From the NCBI RefSeq assembly GCF_003967555.1, contig NZ_BIFS01000001.1, positions 2,418,001 through 2,482,000 on the forward strand: a stretch of DNA of 64,000 bases, given 5' to 3'. The DNA is from Dictyobacter kobayashii (GTDB taxonomy: Bacteria > Chloroflexota > Ktedonobacteria > Ktedonobacterales > Ktedonobacteraceae). The notes under the pieces are model-generated. The model was not told the DNA's origin and did no database searches. It was given only the letters and a program-made list of their open reading frames with translations. This document shows, one piece after another, positions 9,901 through 18,679 of the stretch. A program made the position numbers and the translations under genes. Position 1 is the first letter of the stretch. Every line of letters begins with the position of its first letter.

Positions 9901-10080
9901 CATGGCCACCTTGGTATAAAGTGGCGCCACACACACAAAAACCACTGCCGCCAGCACTCCCAGCCCCACAATTGAGAGCAATCCTTTAGTCCGCCTCAAC
10001 TGCCACCAGGCCAGAGGAATTGCAGAGGGTAACCAGCTACGTCTCCCTATAGACGGCACTCTTTGGCTAGAGCGAGACAT
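6997..10080 (-). CDS. FtsX-like ABC transporter permease
   Basis: 1027 residues, first gene of a two-gene operon with 3998-6979. Same order as its paralogue: N-terminal helix (about 25-48, VGLGVLAAVVFVCVAPLYTK), extracytoplasmic domain, FtsX block with LAIVRSRGGSRGQVF, central helices, second extracytoplasmic domain, and C-terminal FtsX block with NFAIMRALGATPGNI. The pair looks like a tandem duplication that has diverged, with extracellular domains differing more than the membrane blocks. Two different permeases could form a heterodimer with an ATPase encoded elsewhere. The substrate is unknown. A T/A-rich leader and the repeat cluster at 10.1-10.5 kb lie upstream. Confidence 0.85.
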   Translation of the reverse strand: MSRSSQRVPSIGRRSWLPSAIPLAWWQLRRTKGLLSIVGLGVLAAVVFVCVAPLYTKVAMTAGLQEALSATPGNASISIISQDPIPFWDSLQPVTDSFIQDDLAMQSIQPYLDDSKQQMTTEVVSLPIYQRSPLVIGSKALMDQLALEGTDMTAVANGKHVSLFQGRLPATHLKAYTDSDSSIEIALPENAAISLQVKVGSQLYTRVATAEPGAGGKAVAWHVIPIMVVGIFHDLDGKDPFWHGDNLAKSSLTSRPDGPFAYKAVVSNETLVSTFSRFIPKTDKPDTRPISPMDDNITPVQPPGHPLINPMTITWYYSLDPQTISNDQLDFLLSALHSFQFHRTPTDIMLLSYGLTGIHTFVPIDALAAYRSQLAVSQVPALSLVIMIFSLLLYFVTLMADLLVERQAPALAIVRSRGGSRGQVFGALMIQGTIVSLLALLLGVILAIPATAGLSLLMLSAADYGAIGAVLANWISAGLSVSGYAVITVVVVLVALMIAIYQATALDVLALRRETGRSTHKSFQLRFRLDLLAVIVMVVGYGVSFYLTSSDTLDPHLRLILLSPLIMARAIFTIIAAILLFLRFFPYLLRWGSNWATRRDRGASSVLALAQLSRSPRQSLRMALLFALATAFALFALVFSASQIQRTNDEAAHTVGADFSGTFFYPPDAAIMNDQIKAYSQLKGVQGVSVGYVDKLNLADRQAYVNFVAVDADTYKNVVYWPSDNASQPLPALMQQLSQGRTSEDHEQVVPALIDQAMASAYHLSPGSKFALSATADGTNIIPFKVTTIVKYVPTMTIPNSVLVDLRAYQKLYDRIANPVGSQPLAINQIWLRTTDDATQLTQIRRELINGNQRQLASFNDRRQLVENLRREPLYIQLLGILALGPAVALLLVLLGCLIASWLQARDRLTNFAIMRALGATPGNIASTLAWEQTIVYAIAILLGAIFGAVLSWMAVPSLIFSSSTSPQTTLDQFYQAQSIPPVQIIVPALLGVGFAILIVICVLALSMMLRVISKPSLAATLRINED

Positions 10081-10142
10081 AAAAATAACCTTTCTATCTT
10101 AAAAATAAGCTTGCTATTATAGCAGAGTGTAAGACTTCCATT

Positions 10143-10532
10143 ATCATGGGAAGTGGGTGCTCCCGCACGGGCGTGCGCTGGCGCGCCCGCATCTTTTTTC
10201 TAGTGAGGTGTGGTGCAAACAGTGCGCCCAGCGCACTGTTTGCACCACACCTCACTAGAAATTGGGTATAGGCTTTCGCGCATTGATGCTCATACTCACA
10301 TCACACCTCACTAGAAATTGGGTATAGACTTCCGCGCATTCGCGCTCATGCTCACACCACACCTCACTAGAAAAAATTGAGTATAGGCTTCCGCGCATTC
10401 GCGCTCATACTCATACTTTTTATTATATATTGTAGAAAATGTGTAAAGCACATTTTCTACAATATATAATAAAAAGGTGCTGGCGCGCCAGCGCACGCCC
10501 GCGCGGGAACGACGCGCTTCCCATAATGATGG
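10143..10532. repeat. Dispersed hairpin element B: two mirrored copies enclosing tandem 56-bp units
   Basis: The 881-base gap 10081-10961 holds this cluster and no gene. Left copy: TTATCATGGGAA, head GGGCGTGCGCTGGCGCGCCC, T-run, then a 31-bp perfect stem (10197-10227 with 10231-10261, loop CCA). Right copy is inverted: a 28-29-bp AT-rich stem (10416-10444 with 10448-10476, loop AAA), then head complement and TTCCCATAATGATGG at 10518-10532. Between them are three units of period 56 starting at 10246, 10302 and 10358, each beginning CACACCTCACTAGAAA (a copy of the left stem's right arm) and carrying a GCGC-ATTC-GCGC type hairpin. The remainder, 10533-10961, is AT-rich with nothing recognised. 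Confidence 0.85.
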
Positions 10533-10961
10533 AAAACAATCACCCCTCATAGAAAGCAAAAGCATGGCACATCTTAATAGTGGCAATAAACTATATAATA
10601 TATAATGCATATTCCAGAACAAATCTCACAAAAATATCCATATTAAGCGGCATTTCCCTCACCTACAACACAATATTAATAATGATGGATACAATGGGAA
10701 TGAGCTATCCAATCAGAAAATTGGATCGATATAATATATAGGGGAAAAATCCTCTGACATATTATGGGGAAAAATACAGGAAACAGCGTAAGATACATTC
10801 CTGTTGTAAGATATACTGGACCCAAAGCATGTAGAAGCTTACCCGCCATGTCGGAAGAGTTCAATCTCAGACTTGACGATACGGTGTGAATTCCATACAA
10901 TCAAGCTACATATTGAGCATTTCTTATCGTTCGGATAACCCCCATAGTCGCAGGAGGTAAC

Positions 10962-11594
10962 GTGGTGACATCGCATACAGGAGAGGAGTGGCTAAGCTTA
11001 CGGGAGGCGGCTGAATTGCTGGGTATGCATCCAGCCACCGTGCGCTTATGGGCTGATCGCAATGAGATCCCCTCACGGCGTACCAGTGGTGGACACCGCC
11101 GCTTCCGCCGTGCTGATATTGAAGCACGTCTCCGTCAGGAAGCTGAGCCTAAACCCGATCCAGCGTCTGTGCTACTTGTCCAAAGCGTGCTGGGACGTGT
11201 ACGTTTCGCCTTCACTGATGGCACCCTGGATACCTTCCCCTGGTACCAGCATTTTGATACAACAGCCCGTGATGCCTATCGGCAGCTTGGCCGGCGCCTG
11301 CTCGATCTTGTGCTGCGCACCCTCAACGATGGCACCCATATCGATGACTTGAAAAAAGAAGCGATCGAACTGGGACGTGAGTATGGCTCTATTACCTGGG
11401 CCTCCAATGTGCCGCTCGCTGATGCTGTGCGCGCCTTCCTCTATTTCCGCACCTTGATAGATGAAGGCATTCTACAACTTGCCGAAATACGTAGTGGCCG
11501 AGATCACGATATCTTCTGGATCGATAGTTTCCATCAGATACAGGCTATTACTAACGAAATTCTACCCGCCTTGATTGAAGCCACCCAGAATTAA
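10962..11594 (+). CDS. MerR/excisionase-type helix-turn-helix regulator
   Basis: 210 residues. Residues about 9-58 form a winged-helix HTH of the MerR/excisionase (BldC-like) type: LSLREAAELLGMHPATVRLW, then the wing GGHRRFRRADIEA, which binds DNA. The C-terminal about 130 residues are mostly helical with no known ligand motif that I recognise; this is where a signal or partner would be sensed. AGGAGG lies at 10952-10957. Two GTG codons follow at 10962 and 10965; the second has better spacing. It precedes the penicillin-binding protein gene on the same strand by 236 bases, so it may regulate it, but this is only inference. Confidence 0.75.
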   Translation: MVTSHTGEEWLSLREAAELLGMHPATVRLWADRNEIPSRRTSGGHRRFRRADIEARLRQEAEPKPDPASVLLVQSVLGRVRFAFTDGTLDTFPWYQHFDTTARDAYRQLGRRLLDLVLRTLNDGTHIDDLKKEAIELGREYGSITWASNVPLADAVRAFLYFRTLIDEGILQLAEIRSGRDHDIFWIDSFHQIQAITNEILPALIEATQN

Positions 11595-11830
11595 ATAAAC
11601 AGTGAAGCGCCCACGAAAAAATAAGATAACGGCTGTTTTATAGAGTGAAACCCAAACCCTTCACTAAAACGAGACATTTTGCATTTTACGACGTCTAATA
11701 AATAGATAAAAGAAATGCCTTGGAACGTGCTGCGCAAAAAAAGCACAGCATTACAATGGATAGTACATATGATGGTATAGATACAGGATTGTCTCGGGAC
11801 ATTTTTTTGGATAGATAAGGGGTACCTCTT

Positions 11831-14533
11831 ATGCCAATTGAACAGCAAAAGCCTGAAGATAATACGCCTCCACAAGACCAGGGTGAAAATCCGATGGAGA
11901 TCCACGGGGAACCAGATGATACGCAGGCCCCTTCCTCTATTTCGCATACACCGATCCCTGGCACACCTGCTCTACCACCTTTGCCAGTCACACCTCCTAC
12001 TGCCAGGCAATCTCGCTCCCCTTCTTTTTATGCGGCGCGCCAGGAGCGCTTTGAACGTGCCCAGCGCTACCTGGAACAGAAAAACAGACGCAGCCAGCGC
12101 CTTGCACAGCAAGCCAATCACCAGCAACAACCTGCTCCATTAGAACCCAATCGTTCTCCGCAGGCACTTGAAGCAGCTACTACGGCAAGTGCCTTACCCT
12201 CACCTACTACTGGTAACTACACCAGTACGCGCAATCGAAAAGGACAGTGGACTGGACAACGTCAACGAAAAGTGCTTCTACGCCACCTATCGCGCAAACA
12301 TCTACGCCACAATCGGGCACAGAATCACCATTCATTCAATCGCTTCTGGCTAAGTATCTTGAGCACGCTGGGAGCGATCGCCCTGATCATCCTCACCATC
12401 ACAGGCGCTGGCTCCTATGCTACCTATCGCTTCTACAATGACACCAGCACCTCTTATAACCGGCAAATCTTATCTTTGCGCGACCTCACACCGCGCGACA
12501 ATCTGAAAATCTACGATAGCAAAGGGGTCCTGCTCTCCCAGATGGAGGATCAGGGCCTGCACACATCGGTTACGCTCAATCAGGTCTCGCCCCTGTTAAT
12601 CAATGCTACGGTTGCGACTGAGGATAAAAACTTCTGGCAGAACTCTGGCGTCGACATTTTCCGTATTCTACAGTCAGCCATCCAAAATCTTGAACACGGT
12701 CGCGTCATTGAAGGCGGTAGTACGATCACCCAGCAATTAATCAAAAACCTGATCGTTGGCAACCAGGCTAATGTTACGCGTAAGTTACAGGAGATTGTGC
12801 TGACACCTCAGATCAATAACCTGTACAGTAAAAACGACATCCTGGAGATGTATCTGAACACCATTTACTATGGGCACCAGGCCTATGGTATCGATGCCGC
12901 TGCCACAATGTACTTTGGGCTGGTAGATCAGCCTGGCAAGCCGGCCTCAGCGCAGCTTGATCTGGCCCAGGCCGCTATGCTGGCTGGTATCCCCAGCTCC
13001 CCCTCGCTTTACGATCCAGGCCTGCATCCTAAGACGACAGCCAGTCGCTTCTCCACGGTCCTGGATCTTATGTTGCGCGAGGGCTATATTACGCAAGAGC
13101 AGGCCCAGGCTGCGATCCAGGAAGAGCAGAAGCCAGGCTTCGTTAAAGGTCCTCCCAACCTGAATGATCGGGCACCTCACTTCAGCCAATATGTGCGCCA
13201 ACAATTAGAGCAGCAGCTCAAACTTACGCCGATCCAGCTCTCGCGCTCGGGCTTGAAAGTGTATACGACCCTGGATATCGGGTTGCAGGATAAGATTCAG
13301 AAGATAATGCAGGAACATATTGCTGAACTGGCTGGACATAATGTGACCAACGCTGCAGAGGTTTTGATTGATTACCATACGGGTGCGATCCGTTCGTTGT
13401 TGGGTAGCCTGGATTATAACAGCAAGACTATTGATGGAAAATTTGATGTCGCGACCATGGGCTATCGCCAACCGGGATCTTCTTTTAAGCCATATGTCTA
13501 TGCGACTGCGCTGGCACAAGGCTATACGCCGGCCCAGGCTATCTCGGACGCTCCATTGGTCATTACACTTCCGCCCGGTTCAAATCCAGCCACCTATGAG
13601 CCAAAGAATTATGATCAGAGCTATCATGGCCATGTGACTATGCGTTGCGCGCTGCAGAACTCATTGAATATTCCAGCGGTCAAAACCCTGCAACATGTAG
13701 GGATTAATAACGCACTAAACACAGCTAAAGCGATGGGCATCCAGCATACCAAAGGTGAGGCTGGTTATTCAATGGTCCTTGGTGGTCTGGATGTTAATCT
13801 GTTAGAACATACGACAGCATTTGGGGCCTTTGCCAATAATGGTAAGACCTTTCAACCATATGCCATCGATAAGATCGTCTACACTTACAACAATAAGGTC
13901 GTCACCCACCAGTCTACAGATGGTAAGCAGGCGATCAGTCCTCAGGTAGCTTATATGATGACTGATATGCTGAGTGACAATAATTCCCGCCTGCCAGAAT
14001 TTTTTGATTGTAATCCGTTGCAACTCTACTCCAATCCGGAAAACCAATGCTGGGCCGGTAATCGTGGCACGGTACGCCCCGCGGCCGCTAAAACAGGTAC
14101 GACCAATGATTTCCGCGATAACTGGACCATGGGCTATACCACTGATTTTGTGATGGGTGTCTGGGCGGGCAACAATAACTATACGCCAATGTATAATGTC
14201 ACTGGCGTGCAGGGCGCAGCTCCGATCTGGCATGATTCAATGCTATTGGCTGAAGCAGGTCGTCCAATTAACAACTTTGTAAATCCTGGTGGCCTGGACC
14301 GAGGCGTAATGACCTATCCAGATGGTATCCAAACTGATGATTGGTATCTGCCAGGCCATTATCCAACCTTTAACCAGATACCAACTACTGAACCGACGGT
14401 GACGCTTGCTCCTGCCAGCCACAAGCACCACGCCGCGGCGACCAGCGTTGCTACGGGCCATCCCTATTGTAGCAATTTCACGTTTGTCTCCCCTCCTCCA
14501 TCTGACCACAGCCCGAATACAGGCTGGTGGTAA
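11831..14533 (+). CDS. Class A penicillin-binding protein (bifunctional peptidoglycan synthase)
   Basis: 900 residues. A long Pro/Gln/Arg-rich cytoplasmic tail (1-165) is followed by a membrane helix (about 170-192), then a GT51 transglycosylase domain with the catalytic ATEDKNFW motif near 260 and GGSTITQQL, and a transpeptidase domain with SSFK at 550-553, SLN in the middle and KTGT at 754-757. It polymerises lipid II into glycan strands and cross-links the peptides outside the membrane. The tail after 850 is low-complexity His/Pro-rich. It is a paralogue of the gene at 15108. Ribosome site AAGGGG; a hairpin terminator follows. Confidence 0.92.
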   Translation: MPIEQQKPEDNTPPQDQGENPMEIHGEPDDTQAPSSISHTPIPGTPALPPLPVTPPTARQSRSPSFYAARQERFERAQRYLEQKNRRSQRLAQQANHQQQPAPLEPNRSPQALEAATTASALPSPTTGNYTSTRNRKGQWTGQRQRKVLLRHLSRKHLRHNRAQNHHSFNRFWLSILSTLGAIALIILTITGAGSYATYRFYNDTSTSYNRQILSLRDLTPRDNLKIYDSKGVLLSQMEDQGLHTSVTLNQVSPLLINATVATEDKNFWQNSGVDIFRILQSAIQNLEHGRVIEGGSTITQQLIKNLIVGNQANVTRKLQEIVLTPQINNLYSKNDILEMYLNTIYYGHQAYGIDAAATMYFGLVDQPGKPASAQLDLAQAAMLAGIPSSPSLYDPGLHPKTTASRFSTVLDLMLREGYITQEQAQAAIQEEQKPGFVKGPPNLNDRAPHFSQYVRQQLEQQLKLTPIQLSRSGLKVYTTLDIGLQDKIQKIMQEHIAELAGHNVTNAAEVLIDYHTGAIRSLLGSLDYNSKTIDGKFDVATMGYRQPGSSFKPYVYATALAQGYTPAQAISDAPLVITLPPGSNPATYEPKNYDQSYHGHVTMRCALQNSLNIPAVKTLQHVGINNALNTAKAMGIQHTKGEAGYSMVLGGLDVNLLEHTTAFGAFANNGKTFQPYAIDKIVYTYNNKVVTHQSTDGKQAISPQVAYMMTDMLSDNNSRLPEFFDCNPLQLYSNPENQCWAGNRGTVRPAAAKTGTTNDFRDNWTMGYTTDFVMGVWAGNNNYTPMYNVTGVQGAAPIWHDSMLLAEAGRPINNFVNPGGLDRGVMTYPDGIQTDDWYLPGHYPTFNQIPTTEPTVTLAPASHKHHAAATSVATGHPYCSNFTFVSPPPSDHSPNTGWW

Positions 14534-14549
14534 GCGCGGAAACAGGTAG

Positions 14550-14590
14550 AAGAGCTGTGCGACTCCTATATAAGTGGATAGACAGCTCTT
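14550..14590 (+). terminator. Hairpin terminator after the first penicillin-binding protein gene
   Basis: AAGAGCTGT (14550-14558) pairs with ACAGCTCTT (14582-14590), followed by CCTCTTTT. It starts 17 bases after the stop codon. The stem is 9 bp with a long 23-base loop. Confidence 0.5.
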
Positions 14591-14921
14591 CCTCTTTTGC
14601 AGACTCCATAATTCCAACCCGTCCCACAACATACCCATGAACTTGACATAACTATTTATAGATTATGTCAACATACGCCTCCTGATGGTTCTAAAGAATT
14701 TATATCTGGCGAGTTACTATCACTTCATTTACAGCGTTACTATGTACAGATAACTGTTTTATAGTACAGTTCAGATTAGCTTAAAAAACCCGTACTCAGC
14801 AGGCACCTATTGCCTATAATAGTACATTTAAAGGGTTCTACCTGGATAGACCAGAGAGCTTAATGAGGTAAATGAGCAGCACGTATAATTAAAAGTGAAA
14901 TTATTCGCTCTCTTTTGTAAA

Positions 14922-14940
14922 AATGGCAATGATTGCCATT
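14922..14940. promoter_or_regulatory. Inverted repeat, possible operator of the second PBP gene
   Basis: AATGGCAA-TGA-TTGCCATT is a perfect 8-bp inverted repeat with a 3-base centre, 167 bases before the start at 15108. This shape fits a dimeric repressor site. The rest of the 574-base gap (14534-15107) is AT-rich and contains only the upstream terminator; no gene is seen. Confidence 0.35.
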
Positions 14941-15107
14941 CTTCTATATATGCGCATTGCTCGGCGTATGTTTTCTCTATTCCAAAATCACAGGGCTGTG
15001 GCGATCCACTATGACTATAGATGGATGCATTATGCCCCGTGGTGTTTTATGTATGGGCAAAGTGTAGCAGTAGTGAGTGAAGATAGGTTGTAGAAAGAGG
15101 TTTGACC

Positions 15108-17399
15108 ATGCAGACCGATCAGCATGTCGGGGAGACTCCTCCAACGCCCGGAGGAGGCTCGGGATCACAAAAGGATGAGGGCGCACAGCCCCAGCATAGA
15201 ACTCCTGCCAAGTTACCACCACATAGTCAGGCCGCCGTCGCCCAGAGAATGAATAGTGTGCCTGAACGGCCCATGCCGGGGGTCTACTATTCTGTCCCCC
15301 ATCAAGCTTCCCACCCGGCTGGCTGGCGTACACGGCGTCATCTTAAACGTAAGAATCTGCGCCAGACACTGGGTACGATCGCGCTCAGTGAGCGCATCGG
15401 GACCGGAACGCTGTTGCCGATGGCCGCGAGCGTTTTCTCGATCTTCCTGGTTGTGGTCATTATCTTTGTGACTGTGGCGGGCTTTATCAATGCCACCCAC
15501 GAAAAGTTCGGGGATAAAATTATAACCCTTGAGGATATCCTGCCCAGAGATAGTACACGCATTTATGATGTACATGGGAAGTTGATTTTTCAGATGATGG
15601 ACCAGGGGATGCAGACCAGCGTTCCGCTGAATAAAATCTCCCCTCACCTGGCTCATGCTGAAATCGCTATTGAGGATCAGTACTTCTACAAAAATCCTGG
15701 CTATGATATTACTGGTATCTTGCGTGCCGCGATCTCAGATATGACCAGTAAGAAGGTGGTTTCCGGCGGTAGCACGATCACCCAGCAGTTGATTAAGAAT
15801 AGTATCGTGGGCAATCAATCCACTATGCTGCGTAAGTTGCAAGAGATTATCCTGGCACCCGATATCTCGCGCTACTACACTAAAGAGCAGATCCTGCAGA
15901 TGTACTTGAATACGACCTACTATGGTGAGCGTTCATATGGTGCCGAAGCGGCTGCCTTTTCCTACTTTGGCTTAAAGGATACTACGACGCAGACGGCGGC
16001 CCAGCAATTGGATATTGCTCAATCAGCTATGCTGGCAGGCATTCCTAGTTCACCCATCGCTCGTGATCCATTTCTACACCCTAAAGCCGCCTCTACGCGC
16101 ATGCAAGAGGTGTTGCAGCAGATGTATAGCCAGGGCTATATTACGGCGAAGGAGCGCGCCGACGCCATTGCGGAGGCTCAAAAGCCAAACTTTCTTAAGC
16201 CTGGAACATTCAATAACAGGCTTGCACCTCATTTCGTCAACTATACCTTACGAGAATTAGCCAGCGATCTGCATGTGAAGATCAGCGATCTCTCGCGTGC
16301 CGGCTTGATCGTTGATACCACCCTGGATCTGGATCTACAAAACAAGGTCCTCAAGGCAGCTCAGAAGCATATCGCGGAGATGGCAAAACTACATAATATG
16401 TCCAATGCGGCCGTGGTAGTGCTGGACCAGCATACAGGGGCGATTCGTACCCTGGTTGGCAATATCGATCCGAACAATCCCAAGTATGGGGATTTCGATG
16501 TGGCTTCGCAGGGATATCGCCAGCCGGGCTCTTCCTTCAAGCCATACATCTACGCGACGGCTTTTGACGAAGGTATCAGTCCTGGCGAAACGGTGTTGGA
16601 TGGTCCACTGACGATTCAGATGTGCTGTGGCCTACCTTCGTATTCGCCACACAACTATGATCAGAACTATCATGGCTGGGTTCCCTATCGTTATGCGCTT
16701 CAGAACTCGTTCAATATTCCTGCGGTCAAGTTGCTGCTGCGCACAAGTGTCGATAAGGCCCTCCATACAGCACAAAGCATGGGTATTACTACTTACGAGG
16801 GTATTCCAAATTATACAATGGTGCTGGGTTCGCTGAGCGTGCATCTGATCGATAATACAGCTGGTTACGCGACCTTTGCCAATGGGGGTGTTCGCATCCC
16901 ACCACACGCCATCAATACCATCAGAGATCAAGATGGCCATCTGATCCTGCGCATCAGGCCTCAACCCCAGCGTGTCCTGCGCAAAGAAACGGCCTTTATG
17001 ATTACCGATGTGCTGAGCGATAACGACTCGCGTATCTACGAGTTTGGTAAGTGTAGCTCATTGGTGCTCTACAAAACGACTATGAACCAGTGTTACGCTG
17101 GTCAACCGGGTCCGATTCGGCCTTCAGCTGCCAAGACGGGTACCTCGAATGACTTCCGTGATAACTGGACGATGGGCTTTACCACCGACGTTACCGTTGG
17201 AGTCTGGGCTGGCAATAACGATAACTCACCAATGGTAAATGTCACTGGTGTGGATGGCGCCGGTCCAATCTGGCACGATACCATGCTACTGGCCGAACAG
17301 GGCCAGCCGATTCGTCCTTTCCCTGGACCACCCAGTACACTGATAAAGAAAACAGTGGCATATCCGGGAAAGATTACTACCGATTGGCACTTTAAATAA
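15108..17399 (+). CDS. Class A penicillin-binding protein (bifunctional peptidoglycan synthase)
   Basis: 763 residues from the ATG at 15108 (AGAGG seven bases upstream; an in-frame TTG at 15102 is less likely). The order is the same as in the gene at 11831: basic, Pro-rich cytoplasmic tail, one membrane helix (about 102-125), GT51 domain with AIEDQYFY and GGSTITQQL, transpeptidase with SSFK at 475-478, SFN, and KTGTSNDFRDNW near 680. It lacks the long His-rich tail of its neighbour. The two genes are a tandem duplication with separate promoters, which allows different regulation of two cell-wall synthases. Confidence 0.92.
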   Translation: MQTDQHVGETPPTPGGGSGSQKDEGAQPQHRTPAKLPPHSQAAVAQRMNSVPERPMPGVYYSVPHQASHPAGWRTRRHLKRKNLRQTLGTIALSERIGTGTLLPMAASVFSIFLVVVIIFVTVAGFINATHEKFGDKIITLEDILPRDSTRIYDVHGKLIFQMMDQGMQTSVPLNKISPHLAHAEIAIEDQYFYKNPGYDITGILRAAISDMTSKKVVSGGSTITQQLIKNSIVGNQSTMLRKLQEIILAPDISRYYTKEQILQMYLNTTYYGERSYGAEAAAFSYFGLKDTTTQTAAQQLDIAQSAMLAGIPSSPIARDPFLHPKAASTRMQEVLQQMYSQGYITAKERADAIAEAQKPNFLKPGTFNNRLAPHFVNYTLRELASDLHVKISDLSRAGLIVDTTLDLDLQNKVLKAAQKHIAEMAKLHNMSNAAVVVLDQHTGAIRTLVGNIDPNNPKYGDFDVASQGYRQPGSSFKPYIYATAFDEGISPGETVLDGPLTIQMCCGLPSYSPHNYDQNYHGWVPYRYALQNSFNIPAVKLLLRTSVDKALHTAQSMGITTYEGIPNYTMVLGSLSVHLIDNTAGYATFANGGVRIPPHAINTIRDQDGHLILRIRPQPQRVLRKETAFMITDVLSDNDSRIYEFGKCSSLVLYKTTMNQCYAGQPGPIRPSAAKTGTSNDFRDNWTMGFTTDVTVGVWAGNNDNSPMVNVTGVDGAGPIWHDTMLLAEQGQPIRPFPGPPSTLIKKTVAYPGKITTDWHFK

Positions 17400-17406
17400 C
17401 TGCTTA

Positions 17407-17464
17407 GAGGGCGGTCTTGATCGCCCTCTCTCCACTTGTAAAGCGCTCTAACGGGCGCTTTTTT
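17407..17464 (+). terminator. Double hairpin terminator after the second PBP gene
   Basis: GAGGGCG/CGCCCTC (17407-17428) is followed by AAGCGC/GCGCTT (17441-17460) running straight into TTTTTT. The second is a classic intrinsic terminator. The remaining gap to 17620 holds nothing else recognised. Confidence 0.8.
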
Positions 17465-17620
17465 ACTACATTTTTTAAGAGAAAAATACGCCGTCATTGG
17501 ATGAGCTTGTCGCAATTTCATACATGTGTGTCGCCACATAAGATTGTAAAAACCTCTAATTGAATTGTAGAATTACACTAAACCTTCTGCTATTAGTCGC
17601 AATTTCAAAGGAGAATAGTG

Positions 17621-18643
17621 ATGCTTCGTGTTGCAATGCTAAGCTTCTGGCATGTCCATGCACGTGACTATACACGACAGGCCCTTGAACATCCCGATAC
17701 ACAGATTGCGGCGGCATGGGATGAGGAGCCAGAACGTGGACGTGCGCAGGCAGAGAAGTTAGGGGTGCGTTTTTACGACCATTTGGATGAGCTCCTGGCT
17801 CAGTCTGATATCGATGCGGTCATTGTAGACACTCCCACCAATATCCACCGCGATGTGATGATCGCCGCTGCTAAAGCTGGCAAACATATATTTACTGAAA
17901 AGGTTATCGCTACAACGCTGCATGAATGTAATGAAATCGTGGCGGCGGTTGAGCAGGCGGGGGTTAAGCTGACAGTCTCGCTTCCTCGTCTGAATGCCGG
18001 CTATACACAGGCCATTCGGGAGATCCTGGGCAAACAGCAATTAGGGGAGACAACCCTGGTGCGTGTCCGTCTCTCGCACAATGGCGCCATCGCGACTGCC
18101 GACAATCCCAATGGCTGGCTACCCGCGCATTTCTTTAACGCTCAACAATGCGGCGGCGGCGCCATGATCGATCTGGGTTGCCATCCCATGTATCTGACCC
18201 GTCTCTTCCTGGGTCTGCCAGAAAGTGTGAGTGCGAACTATGGCTATGTCACGGGGCGCGAGGTAGAAGATAATGCCCTGGTCACTCTCTGCTATCCCAA
18301 TGGCGCGATTGGCGTGGTCGAAGCGGGCTTTGTCAATCGCTTCTCACCATTCACGATTGAGGCGCATGGGACTGAGGGGAGCCTCTTCTTTGGCACTCCC
18401 GAGAGTCATCTGATCATTCGCAGCACCCAGCCAGGGACTCCTGGCGGCGAGCAGTGGCACACCATTCCACAATTACCCGCCGAGCTACCGGGTGCCTTCC
18501 AGCAATGGGTCAGCCACATTCAGCAGGGTACAACCGCCACCGAAAATATCCAGACGGCGATTGATCTTAGCGCATTGATGGAAGCCGCGAATATCTCTGC
18601 CCGCAGTAATCAGCCGGTGAAACTGAGCTCGTTACAGCGCTAA
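17621..18643 (+). CDS. Gfo/Idh/MocA-family oxidoreductase
   Basis: 340 residues from the ATG with AAAGGAG seven bases upstream (a GTG three bases earlier is possible). N-terminal Rossmann fold, then the Gfo/Idh/MocA C-terminal alpha/beta domain with GGGAMIDLGCHPMYL. These enzymes oxidise or reduce sugars or inositol-like polyols with NAD(P). Unusually the glycine-rich start is replaced by MLSFWHVHA, and the usual EKP is EKV at GKHIFTEKV, so cofactor binding or catalysis may differ. It is followed by an AraC regulator and a second, more canonical family member, suggesting a carbohydrate-use cluster. Confidence 0.8.
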   Translation: MLRVAMLSFWHVHARDYTRQALEHPDTQIAAAWDEEPERGRAQAEKLGVRFYDHLDELLAQSDIDAVIVDTPTNIHRDVMIAAAKAGKHIFTEKVIATTLHECNEIVAAVEQAGVKLTVSLPRLNAGYTQAIREILGKQQLGETTLVRVRLSHNGAIATADNPNGWLPAHFFNAQQCGGGAMIDLGCHPMYLTRLFLGLPESVSANYGYVTGREVEDNALVTLCYPNGAIGVVEAGFVNRFSPFTIEAHGTEGSLFFGTPESHLIIRSTQPGTPGGEQWHTIPQLPAELPGAFQQWVSHIQQGTTATENIQTAIDLSALMEAANISARSNQPVKLSSLQR

Positions 18644-18679
18644 AATTGATTGGCTGATACTGATAGAGGAGACATGGTG

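Noticed and set aside
10246..10415. Three 56-bp repeats as a small CRISPR array
   Set aside because: Units touch with no unique spacers, they carry pieces of the neighbouring hairpin arms, and no cas gene is in the window.
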